Notes under the pieces: model-generated
The model's database searches: none
What the model was told of the DNA's origin: nothing
The model's input: only the letters and a program-made list of their open reading frames with translations
Shown: positions 27,329-37,182 of the stretch, in pieces
How positions within the stretch are numbered: position 1 is the first letter of the stretch
How the letters are laid out: every line of letters begins with the position of its first letter
Program-made: the position numbers and the translations under genes
Source of the DNA: Marinobacter antarcticus
Lineage (GTDB): Bacteria; Pseudomonadota; Gammaproteobacteria; Pseudomonadales; Oleiphilaceae
Direction of reading: 5' to 3'
Assembly (NCBI RefSeq): GCF_900142385.1
Contig: NZ_FRAQ01000004.1
Span: 1-64,000 of the forward strand
DNA: 64,000 nucleotides

Positions 27329-28162
27329 TTAGTTGCTCTCCGGAATCCAGTTGGCGCGACGTTTGTTCAGGAACGCACTGAGACCTTCCTGACCTTCTTT
27401 GCCTACGCGGATATCAGCGATGCGGTGCGCGGTGTCGTCAATCACAGTGCTGTTTATGGGCTTGTGGCTGACGGCAAACACCAGGCCCTTGGCGGCTTCC
27501 ATGGCTTCCGGGCCATTCTGGCCAAGCTGTTGCAGTATCTCGTTGCAACGGGCGTTCATGGCGTCAACATCGTCGCAGACGATATGCACAAGGCCGAATT
27601 GCTCGGCATCCCGGGCGCTAAACACTTCCGCTGAAATAAAGAAGCGGCGGGCCTGGCGCTCGCCGATGGCGCGCACAACGTAAGGGCTTATCACCGCAGG
27701 AATCAGACCCAGTTTTACCTCACTCAGGCAGAAACTGGATTTTTCCGTTGCGATAACAATGTCGCAGCAGGCTGCCAGGCCAACGGCACCGCCGTAGGCC
27801 GCACCCTGAACAAGGCCGATGACCGGCTTTCTGAGCTGATTCAGGCATTCCATAAGACGCGCAAGTTGGCGAGCATCGTCCAGGTTTTCCTGGTGGCCGT
27901 TGTCTGCCATGCGGCGCATCCAGCCAAGATCTGCACCGGCAGAGAAATGTTTGCCTTCGGAGCGCAGGATCACCACCTTCGTTTCACTGTCGGCGTCTAC
28001 CTCTGCTATCGCGCTGATCAGTTGCTGGATGATCACGTCATCAAAGGCGTTGCGTTTGTCCGGCCGGTTCAGGACGACTTCGGTCACGCCCTGGGCTCGG
28101 CGCCTGAGCAGAACTGCCGATTCCCGTTCTGCCTGTTCTGATTGAGCGTTGGAGTCTGTCAT
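27329..28162 (-). CDS. liuC: Methylglutaconyl-CoA hydratase (crotonase family)
   Basis: 277 residues. It hydrates 3-methylglutaconyl-CoA to HMG-CoA. The crotonase fold shows LNRPDKRNAFDDVIIQQL, the oxyanion-hole strand FSAGADLGWM, and AAYGGAVGLAACCDIVIATE followed by FCLSEVKLGLIPAVISPYV with the catalytic Glu region. It sits 15 bases after liuB and one base before liuD, as in known liu operons. Confidence 0.94.
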   Translation of the reverse strand: MTDSNAQSEQAERESAVLLRRRAQGVTEVVLNRPDKRNAFDDVIIQQLISAIAEVDADSETKVVILRSEGKHFSAGADLGWMRRMADNGHQENLDDARQLARLMECLNQLRKPVIGLVQGAAYGGAVGLAACCDIVIATEKSSFCLSEVKLGLIPAVISPYVVRAIGERQARRFFISAEVFSARDAEQFGLVHIVCDDVDAMNARCNEILQQLGQNGPEAMEAAKGLVFAVSHKPINSTVIDDTAHRIADIRVGKEGQEGLSAFLNKRRANWIPESN

Positions 28163-28177
28163 GGTTATTCTCCCCGA

Positions 28178-29785
28178 TTACATCCGGAAAACGCCGAAGC
28201 GCGTGGGCTTCGCCGGTCGGTTGAGGGTGGCAGAGAGGCTGAGGGCAACCACTTCCCGGGTCTGGGCCGGGTCGATCACACCGTCATCCCACAGGCGGGC
28301 ACTGGCGTAGTAAGGGTGGCCCTGATGCTCGTAGGTATCGGTAATCGGCTTTTTGAACGCAGCTTCTTCCTCCGCGCTCCATTCCTGGCCTTTGCGTTCC
28401 ATGCCCTCACGACGAACCTGAGCCATTACGCCGGCGGCCTGCTCCCCACCCATTACGGAGATGCGGGCATTTGGCCACATCCAAAGGAAGTCCGGGCTGT
28501 AGGCCCGGCCACACATGCCATAGTTGCCGGCTCCGTAGCTGCCACCGATCAATACGGTGATCTTTGGTACGTTGGCGCAGGCGACAGCCATAACCATTTT
28601 GGCGCCGTGCTTGGCGATGCCTTCGGCTTCGTACTTCTGGCCCACCATGAAGCCGGTAATGTTTTGCAGGAACAGCAGCGGGATATTGCGCTGGCAGCAA
28701 AGTTCGATAAAGTGCGCGCCTTTCTGGGCGGACTCGCTGAACAGGATGCCGTTGTTGGCGATGATGCCCACAGGGTAACCGTGTATGTGGGCAAAGCCGG
28801 TCACCAGGGTCTGGCCGTAGTAACGTTTGAATTCGTCAAACTCGGAGCCGTCGGTGATGCGTGCAATGACGTCTCGCACGTCGAACTGTTTGCGCAGGTC
28901 GGTGCCGACGATGCCGTAGACTTCGTTGGTGTCGTAAAGTGGCGCTTTGGGTTTGCGGATCTCTACGTCGACCGGTTTGCGGCGATTGAGGTTTGAGACG
29001 CAACGCCGGGCGATTTCCAGGGCGTGAGCGTCGTTCTCAGCATAGTGATCGGCAACACCGGAGGTTTTGCAGTGTACGTCGGCACCGCCCAGGTCTTCTG
29101 CGGTCACGACTTCACCGGTGGCGGCTTTTACCAGCGGCGGGCCAGCCAGGAAGATGGTGCCCTGGTTGCGGACGATGATGGATTCGTCGGCCATGGCGGG
29201 CACGTAGGCGCCACCGGCGGTGCAAAGGCCCATGACGACGGCGATCTGGGGGATATCGTCGGCGGACATGCGGGCCTGGTTGTAGAAGATGCGGCCGAAG
29301 TGATCACGGTCAGGGAAAACCTCGTCCTGCAGGGGCAGGTTGGCGCCGCCGGAATCCACCAGGTAGATGCAGGGCAGGCGGTTTTCCAGGGCGATTTCCT
29401 GGGCGCGCAGGTGTTTTTTGACGGTGAGCGGGTAGTAGCTGCCGCCTTTTACTGTGGCGTCGTTGGCGATGATCATGCATTCGGTGCCAGAGACGCGACC
29501 TACGCCGGCGATGACACCTGCTGCCGGTACGGCTTCATCGTAAACGTTGTAGGCAGCAAACTGGCCGATTTCGAGAAACGGTGAGCCGTCGTCCAGCAGG
29601 CGGTTGATGCGTTCCCTGGGCAGGAGTTTGCCACGGGCGATGTGGCGTTCCTGGTAGGAGGGGCCGCCACCTTGCTGGATGGTAGAGACTTTTTCCCGCA
29701 GGTCTGCGACGGCTTCTGCCATGGAGGCCTGTTTGGCCTGAAACTCTTCAGACCGGGGGTTTATTTTGCTTTGGAGTATCGTCAT
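28178..29785 (-). CDS. liuB: 3-methylcrotonyl-CoA carboxylase carboxyltransferase (beta) subunit
   Basis: 535 residues, the normal MCC beta length. Both carboxyltransferase halves are present: [18 protein letters not shown] and [19 protein letters not shown] in the N half, and [35 protein letters not shown] in the C half. The glycine-rich SYGAGNYGM block binds the acyl-CoA. It is separated from liuA by 176 bases that contain an inverted repeat, otherwise the operon is tight. Confidence 0.95.
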   Translation of the reverse strand: MTILQSKINPRSEEFQAKQASMAEAVADLREKVSTIQQGGGPSYQERHIARGKLLPRERINRLLDDGSPFLEIGQFAAYNVYDEAVPAAGVIAGVGRVSGTECMIIANDATVKGGSYYPLTVKKHLRAQEIALENRLPCIYLVDSGGANLPLQDEVFPDRDHFGRIFYNQARMSADDIPQIAVVMGLCTAGGAYVPAMADESIIVRNQGTIFLAGPPLVKAATGEVVTAEDLGGADVHCKTSGVADHYAENDAHALEIARRCVSNLNRRKPVDVEIRKPKAPLYDTNEVYGIVGTDLRKQFDVRDVIARITDGSEFDEFKRYYGQTLVTGFAHIHGYPVGIIANNGILFSESAQKGAHFIELCCQRNIPLLFLQNITGFMVGQKYEAEGIAKHGAKMVMAVACANVPKITVLIGGSYGAGNYGMCGRAYSPDFLWMWPNARISVMGGEQAAGVMAQVRREGMERKGQEWSAEEEAAFKKPITDTYEHQGHPYYASARLWDDGVIDPAQTREVVALSLSATLNRPAKPTRFGVFRM

Positions 29786-29817
29786 GGGGCTTCTGGTCCG
29801 TGCATCGGGAGTGACGA

Positions 29818-29903
29818 TCTGGCTTTCCGGGAACCGCTATGAGCACATCCCTGTGCGCTTGTCTCCGGCCGTCCATGGCCTACGACATTCCCGGAAAGCC
29901 AGA
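29818..29903. repeat. 16-bp perfect inverted repeat in the liuA-liuB spacer
   Basis: TCTGGCTTTCCGGGAA (29818-29833) and TTCCCGGAAAGCCAGA (29888-29903) are exact inverse complements, 54 bases apart. Between them a smaller hairpin GCACA-TCCC-TGTGC (29843-29856) and a GGCC-rich part occur. In the operon transcript this would fold into a long stem. It could be an mRNA processing/stability element or a small repeated element of REP/MITE size. Confidence 0.7.
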
Positions 29904-29961
29904 CCGCCACCCCCTTGTTGTACTTGGTACATTTACCCGACTTATTAGTGCCGAGTACCCA

Positions 29962-31128
29962 TTACTTGTTCAGGAACAGTTCTCGACCGATCAGCATGCG
30001 CCGGATTTCGGATGTACCTGCACCGATTTCATAAAGCTTGGCATCACGCAGTAATCGGCCCGTAGGGTAGTCGTTGATGTAGCCGTTACCGCCAAGAAGC
30101 TGGATGGCGTCCAGGGCCAGCTTCGTCGCCATTTCGGCGGAGTAGAGGATCGCGCCGGCGGAGTCTTTGCGGGTGGTTTCGCCGCGGTCGGCGGATTGGG
30201 CCACCATGTAAACGTAGGACTTGGCGGTGTTCATAAAGGTGTACATATCCGCCACCTTGCCCTGAACCAGTTCAAATTCGCCAATGGCTTGGCCGAACTG
30301 TTTGCGCTCGCGGATGTAAGGAACCACAACGTCCATAGCTGCCTGCATGATGCCCAGCGGGCCGCCGGCAAGGACGAGGCGTTCGTAGTCGAGGCCACTC
30401 ATGAGCACGCGGGCACCGCCGCCGAGCTGGCCGAGCATATTTTCCTTGGGTACTTTGCAGTCCTGGAATACCAGCTCACAGGTGTTGGAGCCGCGCATGC
30501 CGAGCTTGTCCAGCTTCTGGTGTCGGCTGAAGCCTTCGCAGTCGCGTTCTACGATGAAGGCGGAGATGCCTTTTGAGCCGGCCTTCACGTCGGTTTTGGC
30601 GTAGATAACGTAAACGTGGGCATCGGGGCCGTTGGTGATCCACATTTTATTGCCGTTCAGCACGTAGTGGTCACCGGCGTCTTTGGCGCTCAGCTTCATG
30701 GAAATAACGTCAGAGCCTGCATTAGGCTCGGACATGGCCAGGGCACCGATGTGTTCGCCGCTGACGAGTTTTGGCAGGTATTTTTGCTTCTGCTCTTCGG
30801 TTCCGTTCCGGTGAATCTGGTTTACGCAGAGATTGGAGTGAGCGCCATAGGACAAACCGACAGAAGCGGATGCACGGCTGATTTCTTCCACTGCAATCAC
30901 GTGTGCCAGGTAACCCATGCCAGAGCCGCCATAGGCCTCATCCACGGTAATGCCCAGCAGGCCCATATCGCCGAACTTCTTCCACAGGTCCATGGGGAAC
31001 TCGTTACTACGGTCGATTTCTTCGGCGCGGGGCGCGATCTCGGTAGTGGCAAAACCGTTGACCTGCTCGCGCAGCATATCGAGGGTTTCGCCAAGGCCGA
31101 AGTTGAGTTCCGAGTACTGTGATTTCAT
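29962..31128 (-). CDS. liuA: Isovaleryl-CoA dehydrogenase
   Basis: 388 residues. It oxidises isovaleryl-CoA to 3-methylcrotonyl-CoA with FAD and ETF. FAD/substrate motifs are [13 protein letters not shown] and [19 protein letters not shown]. The catalytic Glu typical of isovaleryl-CoA dehydrogenase lies on helix G in [20 protein letters not shown]. The C terminus [19 protein letters not shown] has Ala where medium-chain enzymes have Glu, again the isovaleryl type. First enzyme gene after liuR (69-base gap). Confidence 0.95.
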   Translation of the reverse strand: MKSQYSELNFGLGETLDMLREQVNGFATTEIAPRAEEIDRSNEFPMDLWKKFGDMGLLGITVDEAYGGSGMGYLAHVIAVEEISRASASVGLSYGAHSNLCVNQIHRNGTEEQKQKYLPKLVSGEHIGALAMSEPNAGSDVISMKLSAKDAGDHYVLNGNKMWITNGPDAHVYVIYAKTDVKAGSKGISAFIVERDCEGFSRHQKLDKLGMRGSNTCELVFQDCKVPKENMLGQLGGGARVLMSGLDYERLVLAGGPLGIMQAAMDVVVPYIRERKQFGQAIGEFELVQGKVADMYTFMNTAKSYVYMVAQSADRGETTRKDSAGAILYSAEMATKLALDAIQLLGGNGYINDYPTGRLLRDAKLYEIGAGTSEIRRMLIGRELFLNK

Positions 31129-31197
31129 GATTGGTTGCCTTTTGTTCTGCCAGATATGTGTGTTAAAACGGCTTGCCGGGTCAGGCGTTAGTTGCTG

Positions 31198-31644
31198 TCA
31201 GTTCTGCTCAGCAACACTTCTGGGTTCGTCATTGGCCGGGGCCTGGTGTTTTTTCGTTTTTTTCAATTCAGAGAGAGCTTCCTGACACCGTGACTCTGCC
31301 ATGTCGATTTCCATTTCTGCCATGGCTATGTCGCTTTTCTGCTGTTCCATCTGAACGCGCTTGTTGCTCAGAATGGTTAGCATTTTCAGTAGCTGCTTTT
31401 CGTTACCGGTTGGTGTTTCGTCCCACAGATCGAAAAGCTCTTTCGTTTCAGCGAGCGAAAAGCCCATACGCTTACCCCGGAGGATTAACTTCAGACGCAC
31501 CTTGTCTTTGGTGCTGAAGATTCGCGTCTGCCCGCGCCGTGCCGGCTTCAGCAGGCCCTGATCTTCGTAGAAGCGAATGCTACGGGTCGTGACATCAAAC
31601 TCAGTGGAGAGCTCGCTGATACTGAACGTTCTCTTTTCGATCAT
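31198..31644 (-). CDS. liuR: MerR-family transcriptional regulator of the Liu operon
   Basis: 148 residues. An N-terminal MerR winged helix is clear (FSISELSTEFDVTTRSIRFYEDQGLLKPARRGQTRIFSTKDKVRL, residues ~8-55, shown in full only as positions: key parts FDVTTRSIRFYEDQGLL and RIFSTKDKVRLKLI). A C-terminal coiled coil for dimerisation follows. No Cys metal-binding pattern is present. It is the first gene of the operon and has a LiuR-type palindrome 30 bases upstream, so autoregulation is likely. LiuR proteins of gammaproteobacteria respond to branched-chain acyl-CoA metabolites. Confidence 0.92.
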   Translation of the reverse strand: MIEKRTFSISELSTEFDVTTRSIRFYEDQGLLKPARRGQTRIFSTKDKVRLKLILRGKRMGFSLAETKELFDLWDETPTGNEKQLLKMLTILSNKRVQMEQQKSDIAMAEMEIDMAESRCQEALSELKKTKKHQAPANDEPRSVAEQN

Positions 31645-31674
31645 GGCGATATCCTTTTTTAAGTAAGGTTAGAT

Positions 31675-31696
31675 AAAGTTTACGTAAACGTAAAGT
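31675..31696. promoter_or_regulatory. LiuR operator upstream of liuR
   Basis: Core TTTACGTAAACGTAAA (31679-31694), flanked by AAAG on the left and GT on the right. It is almost identical to the site at 37187. It begins 30 bases upstream of the liuR ATG (minus strand). I could not assign -35 and -10 boxes with confidence. Confidence 0.75.
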
Positions 31697-31883
31697 ATTT
31701 TCAGAGGGAAAATCGACGGCTGTGAACACCCGAAAGGAAATAAACCAGGCTGTTTGTTAGGTTGCGATGGATTGTAGCAGAAGCCATCGGGTTGCTGGAC
31801 AGGGCCTGCAGGGAAGCGGGTGGTGAATCCAGGTTGCACGGCTCATCCGCAAAGATGCGGCATGGGCCGGGCAGGGGAGAGGT
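31697..31883. other. Spacer between liuR promoter and the next minus-strand gene
   Basis: About 190 bases without a credible ORF. It holds the upstream part of the liuR promoter and the 3' flank of the acyl-CoA ligase gene. A weak GC-rich hairpin near 31848-31865 lacks a T-run. Confidence 0.4.
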
Positions 31884-33473
31884 TTACGCGAGTTCTTCTC
31901 TGAGCTTTCGTTTCAGCAGTTTACCTGCGGTGTTCTTGGGCAGGGTCTCTGCAAAGTGGATGTGCTTTGGTAGCTTGAAGCTCGCCAGTCTGGTGCGTGC
32001 GTGGCTCATCAAAGCTTCCGCATCTTCCGGGTAACCTTCTTTGACAACCACCACGGCACAGATGGCTTCAATCCACTTTTCATCCGGCACACCGATAACC
32101 GCGACTTCCGCAACGGATTCGTGTAGGTAAAGGGCTTCTTCCACGTCGCGGCTGGCGACCAGCACTCCGCCGGTGTTCACCACATCCTTGATGCGATCAA
32201 CAATGTAAATGTAGCCCTCTTCGTCCTGGTAACCCAGGTCGCCGGAATGGAACCAGCCGTCTTTGAATGCTTCTTTGGTGGCCTCCGGTTTGGCCCAGTA
32301 ACCCACCATCAGCTGCGGTGAGCGGTGAACCAGTTCCCCTTGCTCCCCGGGCTTGCAGTCTTTGCTGGTAATCGGGTCCACAATGCGGGTCATAACGGTT
32401 TGCATGGGGCGGCCGGCAGAAGAAGGTCGGTCGGCGTGTTCTTCCGGTAACAGAACGGTTGCCAGCGGTGCGATTTCGCTTTGGCCATAGCAGTTGTAAA
32501 GGCCGGCGCCGGGCAGTTTATCGCCAAGCTCTTTCACTACTTGGACAGGCATGATGGATGCGCCGTAGTAGAGCTTGTCCATGTGTTGCAGTTTGTCAGG
32601 GTTGAATTCCGGGTGGTGCAGCAGTGCAATCCACACGGTAGGTGGCGCAAAAAAAGCATTTAGCTGATCGCTGGCCAGCAGTCCGAGAATTGCGTCGGGT
32701 GTAGGCGTATTGATCATTCGGCTGTACCCGCCGCTCAACAGCATGGGCATGGTGAACACATGCATCTGGGCGGAGTGGTATAGCGGTAACGCAGCGAGTG
32801 ATCGGTCGCTGGACCGAATATCCAGGTGGTATTGGCAGGCGGCATAATGCGTCATCAGTGAACGATGCGTATGCATGGCGCCTTTGGGGTCGGAGGTGGT
32901 GCCTGAGGTATAGAGAATCTGCACCACGTCTGTGTCGGAGAGCTCCAGTTCCGGCGCTGAGTCTTTGCCGGCCTCCAGCGCGAATTGCAGTGCATCCGGG
33001 CTTTCGCCGCCAAGAGCACTGCTGCCATAGATACTGCCGTGAATGGCAACTTCTGTTGCGTCCCGGATCGCATCGACCTGAGGCTGCAGATCCAGGTCGG
33101 AAAACAGGGCCTTGCAGCCAGACTGGTTGAGTGCGTAGGTAAGCTCGTGGCCAGTCAGGGCGTAGTTGAGTGGGACATGAATCAGCCCGGCTTTTGTGCA
33201 GGCGAGCCATAGCAGAACGTAAGCATCCGAGTTTTTGCCATAGGCACCAACACGGGCACCTTTTTCAAGCCCCAGCGCGATCAGACGGTGGGCCAGCCGG
33301 TTCGAGGCTGCATGAATCTCTGAGAACGTCCAGGTGCGGTCGTCAAAAACCAGTGCAGTACGGCTGCCGTGGGTGCTCGCCGAGCGGGCAATGGCGTCTC
33401 CGATGGTGTTGCGCAGAGCCCGCTGGATATCCGCCGATACGGAGGAAGAAGCGGATGTACGGGAGTTGTTCAT
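31884..33473 (-). CDS. AMP-binding acyl-CoA synthetase
   Basis: 529 residues, ANL superfamily, similar to bacterial long-chain fatty-acid-CoA ligases of FadD13 size. Phosphate loop ILYTSGTTSDPKGAMHTHRS, A5 YNCYGQSEIAPLATVL, A8 GWFHSGDLGYQDEEGYIYIV, GxxKDVVNTGGVLVASRDVE, catalytic Lys in PKNTAGKLLKRKLREEL at the C terminus. The phosphate-loop second T-x is TTSDPKG, so the usual G-x-P-K-G is shortened to SDPKG, a mild deviation. It is transcribed away from liuR and has no apparent operon partner. Confidence 0.87.
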   Translation of the reverse strand: MNNSRTSASSSVSADIQRALRNTIGDAIARSASTHGSRTALVFDDRTWTFSEIHAASNRLAHRLIALGLEKGARVGAYGKNSDAYVLLWLACTKAGLIHVPLNYALTGHELTYALNQSGCKALFSDLDLQPQVDAIRDATEVAIHGSIYGSSALGGESPDALQFALEAGKDSAPELELSDTDVVQILYTSGTTSDPKGAMHTHRSLMTHYAACQYHLDIRSSDRSLAALPLYHSAQMHVFTMPMLLSGGYSRMINTPTPDAILGLLASDQLNAFFAPPTVWIALLHHPEFNPDKLQHMDKLYYGASIMPVQVVKELGDKLPGAGLYNCYGQSEIAPLATVLLPEEHADRPSSAGRPMQTVMTRIVDPITSKDCKPGEQGELVHRSPQLMVGYWAKPEATKEAFKDGWFHSGDLGYQDEEGYIYIVDRIKDVVNTGGVLVASRDVEEALYLHESVAEVAVIGVPDEKWIEAICAVVVVKEGYPEDAEALMSHARTRLASFKLPKHIHFAETLPKNTAGKLLKRKLREELA

Positions 33474-33604
33474 GCATATACCCCTTTAACTGTTGTTATT
33501 TCGTGCGTGGCGGCATTAACTCAGAGGAACGGACCCTGCGGGAATGATCGGTCAGGTCGAAAAAATTGACCCAATTGGACAGCGAGGTGTTTATAACCGG
33601 CTGA

Positions 33605-34672
33605 TTACCCTGGCCACTGTGAAGGGGGCTTCCCGGTCCAGCGCTTGAAGGCTCGGCAAAACGAGGCGGTTTCTGAAAAGCCAACACGCTCGCTGACGTC
33701 GGCAACGCTGAGGTTTTCCGTGCTCATGAGCTTTGTCGCATACTCCCGCCGCAAAGACGTTTTGATATTGCGCAGGGAGGTGCCTTCTTCTTGCAGTTTC
33801 CGCCCGATGCTTCTGGGTGTCATGTGCAACAGTTGCGCAATCTCATCCAGGCTTGGCATATCTTTGAGGCTTTGCTGGGCAAGTAGGGTGCGAACCCGGT
33901 TGCGTAGGCTGTCGTCGTGATCCGGGCGGCGCAGGATATAGGCAGGCGCTTCTTTCAGGAAAACTGCCAGTTCCGTTTCACTGCGGGTAATGGGCAGCTG
34001 CAGGTATTTTTCGTGCAGATAAAAACCGCAGACAGATTCATCAAACTGCAACTCGGTTGGGAACATGGCCCGGTATTCGGCAACGTGAGGCGGCGGCGGA
34101 TAACTGAACTGCGTGGTTGCAAACGGAATCTGCTGGTCCACCAGCCAGCATGCGAACCTTTGCCACATAAGCAGCAGGAACTCCTGCAGCATGTGGTCAG
34201 TATCCTGGCTGGCCTCTTTAAGGCTCAGGCGGAAAAACACCAGCTTGTGGCGGTTATTTTCACCCAGGCCAATGTCGATGTTGTCGCAGGCGATGCTGAA
34301 AAAGCGCGCGCTTTTTCTCAGCACGGCACCGAGCGTCGCAGAGCCGAGGCAGTAATCTGTCATCAGAGCGAAGGTGCCGTTCTTGCAGCGGCTGGTGGAT
34401 AGCCCCAGGAACTCGTCGCGTGTTGCTCTCCATACACTTTTTATAACCAGAGTGAGCTGTTCTTCGGTGATCGGATGATCAGGCTTGTTAAGCCATGCCG
34501 CCGGCACGCCAGCGCTGGCCAGCAGTGTGTCGCGCTGAAACCCCTGTCGTTCAGCACCGCGAATAGATGCTTGAAGATAGTGGTTTGCAATATGGGGTCT
34601 GGGCTGGGAGTCGCGCATGTCTATGACGGTTCTGGTGCGTAATGTGTCAATTATTTCGGCTTGTACGGCCAT
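33605..34672 (-). CDS. AraC-family transcriptional regulator
   Basis: 355 residues: an N-terminal 'arabinose-binding' type effector domain of the OruR/FadR-like class (HYLQASIRGAERQGFQRDTLL; VGLGENNRHKLVFFRL region), then a C-terminal double helix-turn-helix with PSLDEIAQLLHMTPRSIGRKL and NLSVADVSERVGFSETASFCRAFKRWTG. It is divergent from the acyl-CoA dehydrogenase/thiolase block at 34765 with a 92-base gap and probably regulates it. The inducer is unknown. Confidence 0.88.
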   Translation of the reverse strand: MAVQAEIIDTLRTRTVIDMRDSQPRPHIANHYLQASIRGAERQGFQRDTLLASAGVPAAWLNKPDHPITEEQLTLVIKSVWRATRDEFLGLSTSRCKNGTFALMTDYCLGSATLGAVLRKSARFFSIACDNIDIGLGENNRHKLVFFRLSLKEASQDTDHMLQEFLLLMWQRFACWLVDQQIPFATTQFSYPPPPHVAEYRAMFPTELQFDESVCGFYLHEKYLQLPITRSETELAVFLKEAPAYILRRPDHDDSLRNRVRTLLAQQSLKDMPSLDEIAQLLHMTPRSIGRKLQEEGTSLRNIKTSLRREYATKLMSTENLSVADVSERVGFSETASFCRAFKRWTGKPPSQWPG

Positions 34673-34734
34673 TCTCGGTGAACAGGATAACCCTTTAAAT
34701 AGGCGGCTGCCTGATTTATCAGATCAACAACGGT

Positions 34735-34765
34735 GTTATGTAAGGGTTATGTAGGGGGTTATGTA
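34735..34765 (+). repeat. Three GTTATGTA repeats ending at the acyl-CoA dehydrogenase start codon
   Basis: GTTATGTA occurs at 34735-34742, 34746-34753 and 34758-34765. In the first two copies the ATG is followed at once by a stop (ATG-TAA, ATG-TAG), and the third ends in the true ATG. G-rich ribosome-binding sequence (GGGGG, 34754-34758) sits before the last. It may be an operator array or a translation-control leader. Confidence 0.65.
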
Positions 34766-35907
34766 TGTCCGGACATCAAGAAGATATCGAGCTGTTTCAC
34801 TCCATGATCAACCGGGTTCTCGATAAGGAAATCACGCCCTTCTATGAGCAATGGGAGGAGGAAGCCGCCACCCCGCGTGAGCTGTGGCATACCCTGGGAC
34901 AGGCGGGAATGCTCGGTATTGATATGCCGGAACAATACGGCGGGGCGGCAGCGAGTTTTGAAATCTCGCAACTGGCAATTGAGGAGATGGCCCGCAAGGG
35001 CTTTGGTGGCTTGGCCTCCGGGTACAATATCCACGCCAATATTGTGATGCCCTATATTCTGCATCTTGGCTCTGAAGCCCAGAAACAGCGGTACTTGCCG
35101 GATATGATCAGTGGTAGCGTGCTCAGTGCGATTGCCATGACGGAGCCGGGTGCCGGTAGTGATCTGGCCGCTATGCGCACCACGGCCCAGCGCACCGATA
35201 AAGGCTATGTGATCAACGGCGCTAAAGTGTTTATCACCAACGGCTTGCAGGCAGAACTGGTAATTGTGTGTGCAAAAACCGATCCCGGGGCCGGCGCCAA
35301 GGGCGTATCCTTGTTTCTGGTTGATGCCAGTCTGCCCGGGTTTTCCCGGGGCAAAGGTATCCGTAAAATCGGGCAGCACGCCAGCGATACCGCCGAGCTG
35401 TTCTTCTCGGATCTTGTGGTTCCACACGATGCGCTGCTGGGGGCAGAAGGGCGAGGATTCGCTTACCTGATGCAGGAGCTGCCCCGGGAGCGGCTGGGCG
35501 TGGGTGCGCAGGCGGTGGGGGCGACCGAGGGTGTGCTGGCGATCACTCTGGATTATGTGCAGCAACGCCAGGCCTTTGGCCAGAGGATTGCTGATTTTCA
35601 GAATACCCGGTTTAAACTTGCAGAAGCCCGGGCGCGGCTGGAGATGGCGAAAGCCTATCTGAATCAGTGCATTGCTAAATATCTCAAAGGCGAAATGGGG
35701 CCAACAGACGCTGCCATTCTGAAACTGATGCTCACCGAAATGCAGTGTGATATCGCCAACGAGTGTCTGCAGTTGTTTGGCGGCTACGGTTATACCATTG
35801 AGTACCCCGTGTCGCGATTTTTTGTTGATGCCAGGGTACAGACAATCTATGCCGGCACGTCTGAAATCATGAAAGAAGTGATTGCCCGTTCCATGCTGGG
35901 CAAATAG
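34765..35907 (+). CDS. Acyl-CoA dehydrogenase (long-chain/LCAD-like active site)
   Basis: 380 residues. FAD motifs AIAMTEPGAGSDLAAM and VFITNGLQAELVIVCAKTD are present. The C-terminal position that carries the catalytic Glu in medium-chain enzymes is Ala (IYAGTSEIM). A Glu (E242) is found on the helix G motif LPRERL, as in long-chain and isovaleryl-CoA dehydrogenases. The start ATG follows GGGGG with 6-base spacing and is the end of a triple repeat. It is followed after 50 bases by a thiolase, so it forms a beta-oxidation module. Paralogue of the gene at 38043. Confidence 0.92.
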   Translation: MSGHQEDIELFHSMINRVLDKEITPFYEQWEEEAATPRELWHTLGQAGMLGIDMPEQYGGAAASFEISQLAIEEMARKGFGGLASGYNIHANIVMPYILHLGSEAQKQRYLPDMISGSVLSAIAMTEPGAGSDLAAMRTTAQRTDKGYVINGAKVFITNGLQAELVIVCAKTDPGAGAKGVSLFLVDASLPGFSRGKGIRKIGQHASDTAELFFSDLVVPHDALLGAEGRGFAYLMQELPRERLGVGAQAVGATEGVLAITLDYVQQRQAFGQRIADFQNTRFKLAEARARLEMAKAYLNQCIAKYLKGEMGPTDAAILKLMLTEMQCDIANECLQLFGGYGYTIEYPVSRFFVDARVQTIYAGTSEIMKEVIARSMLGK

Positions 35908-35957
35908 ATTATTCGTTCTCCGGACTTTTGCTGATCTGAAACTTAAGGAAATAAACG

Positions 35958-37145
35958 ATGAAACTGACCGATGTTGTAATTCTCGACGGCGCGCGTACCG
36001 CCATTGGTGGCTTTGGCGGCAGCCTGAGCTCAATGGGTCCGGCCGAGCTGGGTACCTGTGCGGCAAAGGAGGCTATCACGCGCTCAGGTGTGCCCGCCGA
36101 AAACATCGACCATTCCGTTTTCGGCCATATTATCCCGACTGGCCCGGCAGATGCATACGTAGCGCGTCATATTGGCCTCAATGCCGGCCTGCAGAAAGGT
36201 TCTGCGGCATTCAACGTGAATCGTCTCTGTGGTTCCGGGGTGCAGTCGGTTATCAGTGTCGCGCAGATGATCATTATGGGTGACAGCCAGATTGCTCTGG
36301 CCGGTGGCGCCGAGAGCATGAGCCAGGGCGCCTATGTACTGCCTAACGTCCGCAAAGGCCTGCGGATGGGTGACGGTAAAGTGGTTGATATGACTCTGGG
36401 TACGCTCAGCGATCCGTTTGGCAGTGGCCACATGGGCATGACGGCTGAACGTATTGCAGAAAAGTATGGCCTTAGTCGTGAAGACCTGGATACATTCTCG
36501 GCGGAAAGCCATCGCCGGGCGAGTCACGCCATTGAGAGTGGCTACTTTAAAGAGCAGATTGTACCGGTAACCGTAAAGCAGGGCCGCAAGGAGTTCACCT
36601 TCGAGCAGGACGAGCATGTGCGTGCCGGCACCACAGCAGAAAGCCTTGCTAGCCTGAAGCCGGCCTTTACCAAAGATGGCATAGTCACGCCGGGCAACGC
36701 TTCCGGCATTAACGACGGTGCCGCCGCCATGGTACTCACCAGCGCTGCGGAAGCAGAAAAGCGCGGCCTGAAAGCTCGTGCACGCATCGTAGGTTACGCT
36801 TTTGCAGGTGTGGACCCCAATGTAATGGGGCTGGGCCCGATTCCGGCTGTGCGTCGGGTGCTGGAGAAGACCGGCCTCAGCGTGGCCGATCTGGATGTGA
36901 TTGAATCCAACGAGGCCTTTGCGGCTCAGGCGCTTGCGGTCAGCAAGGAGCTTGGCTTGCCGGCAGACAAGGTGAACCCGAACGGCGGCGCTGTCGCAAT
37001 GGGCCACCCGGTAGGGGCGACCGGCTCTATTCTCATCATTAAAACCCTCGCAGAGCTTGAACGCACAGGTGGCCGCTATGGCCTGATTACCATGTGTATT
37101 GGTGGTGGCCAAGGCATTGCTCTGATTGTTGAAAGCATCAGCTGA
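35958..37145 (+). CDS. Thiolase (acetyl-CoA C-acyltransferase)
   Basis: 395 residues. The three catalytic blocks are intact: NRLCGSGVQSV (nucleophilic Cys), GGAVAMGHPVGATGS (His) and MCIGGGQGIALIVE (second Cys) at the C terminus. It performs thiolytic cleavage of 3-ketoacyl-CoA or the reverse condensation. Start at 35958 has AAGGAA upstream. It is the second gene of a dehydrogenase/thiolase module and is followed by a LiuR-type operator before the SDR gene. Confidence 0.94.
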   Translation: MKLTDVVILDGARTAIGGFGGSLSSMGPAELGTCAAKEAITRSGVPAENIDHSVFGHIIPTGPADAYVARHIGLNAGLQKGSAAFNVNRLCGSGVQSVISVAQMIIMGDSQIALAGGAESMSQGAYVLPNVRKGLRMGDGKVVDMTLGTLSDPFGSGHMGMTAERIAEKYGLSREDLDTFSAESHRRASHAIESGYFKEQIVPVTVKQGRKEFTFEQDEHVRAGTTAESLASLKPAFTKDGIVTPGNASGINDGAAAMVLTSAAEAEKRGLKARARIVGYAFAGVDPNVMGLGPIPAVRRVLEKTGLSVADLDVIESNEAFAAQALAVSKELGLPADKVNPNGGAVAMGHPVGATGSILIIKTLAELERTGGRYGLITMCIGGGQGIALIVESIS

Positions 37146-37182
37146 GCTGACATACAGATTTCTTTTTACGGCTAAATTGGAT

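Noticed and set aside
34759..36066. Open frame of 435 codons on the minus strand
   Set aside because: It is antisense to the acyl-CoA dehydrogenase and thiolase; it has no recognised domain and no promoter.
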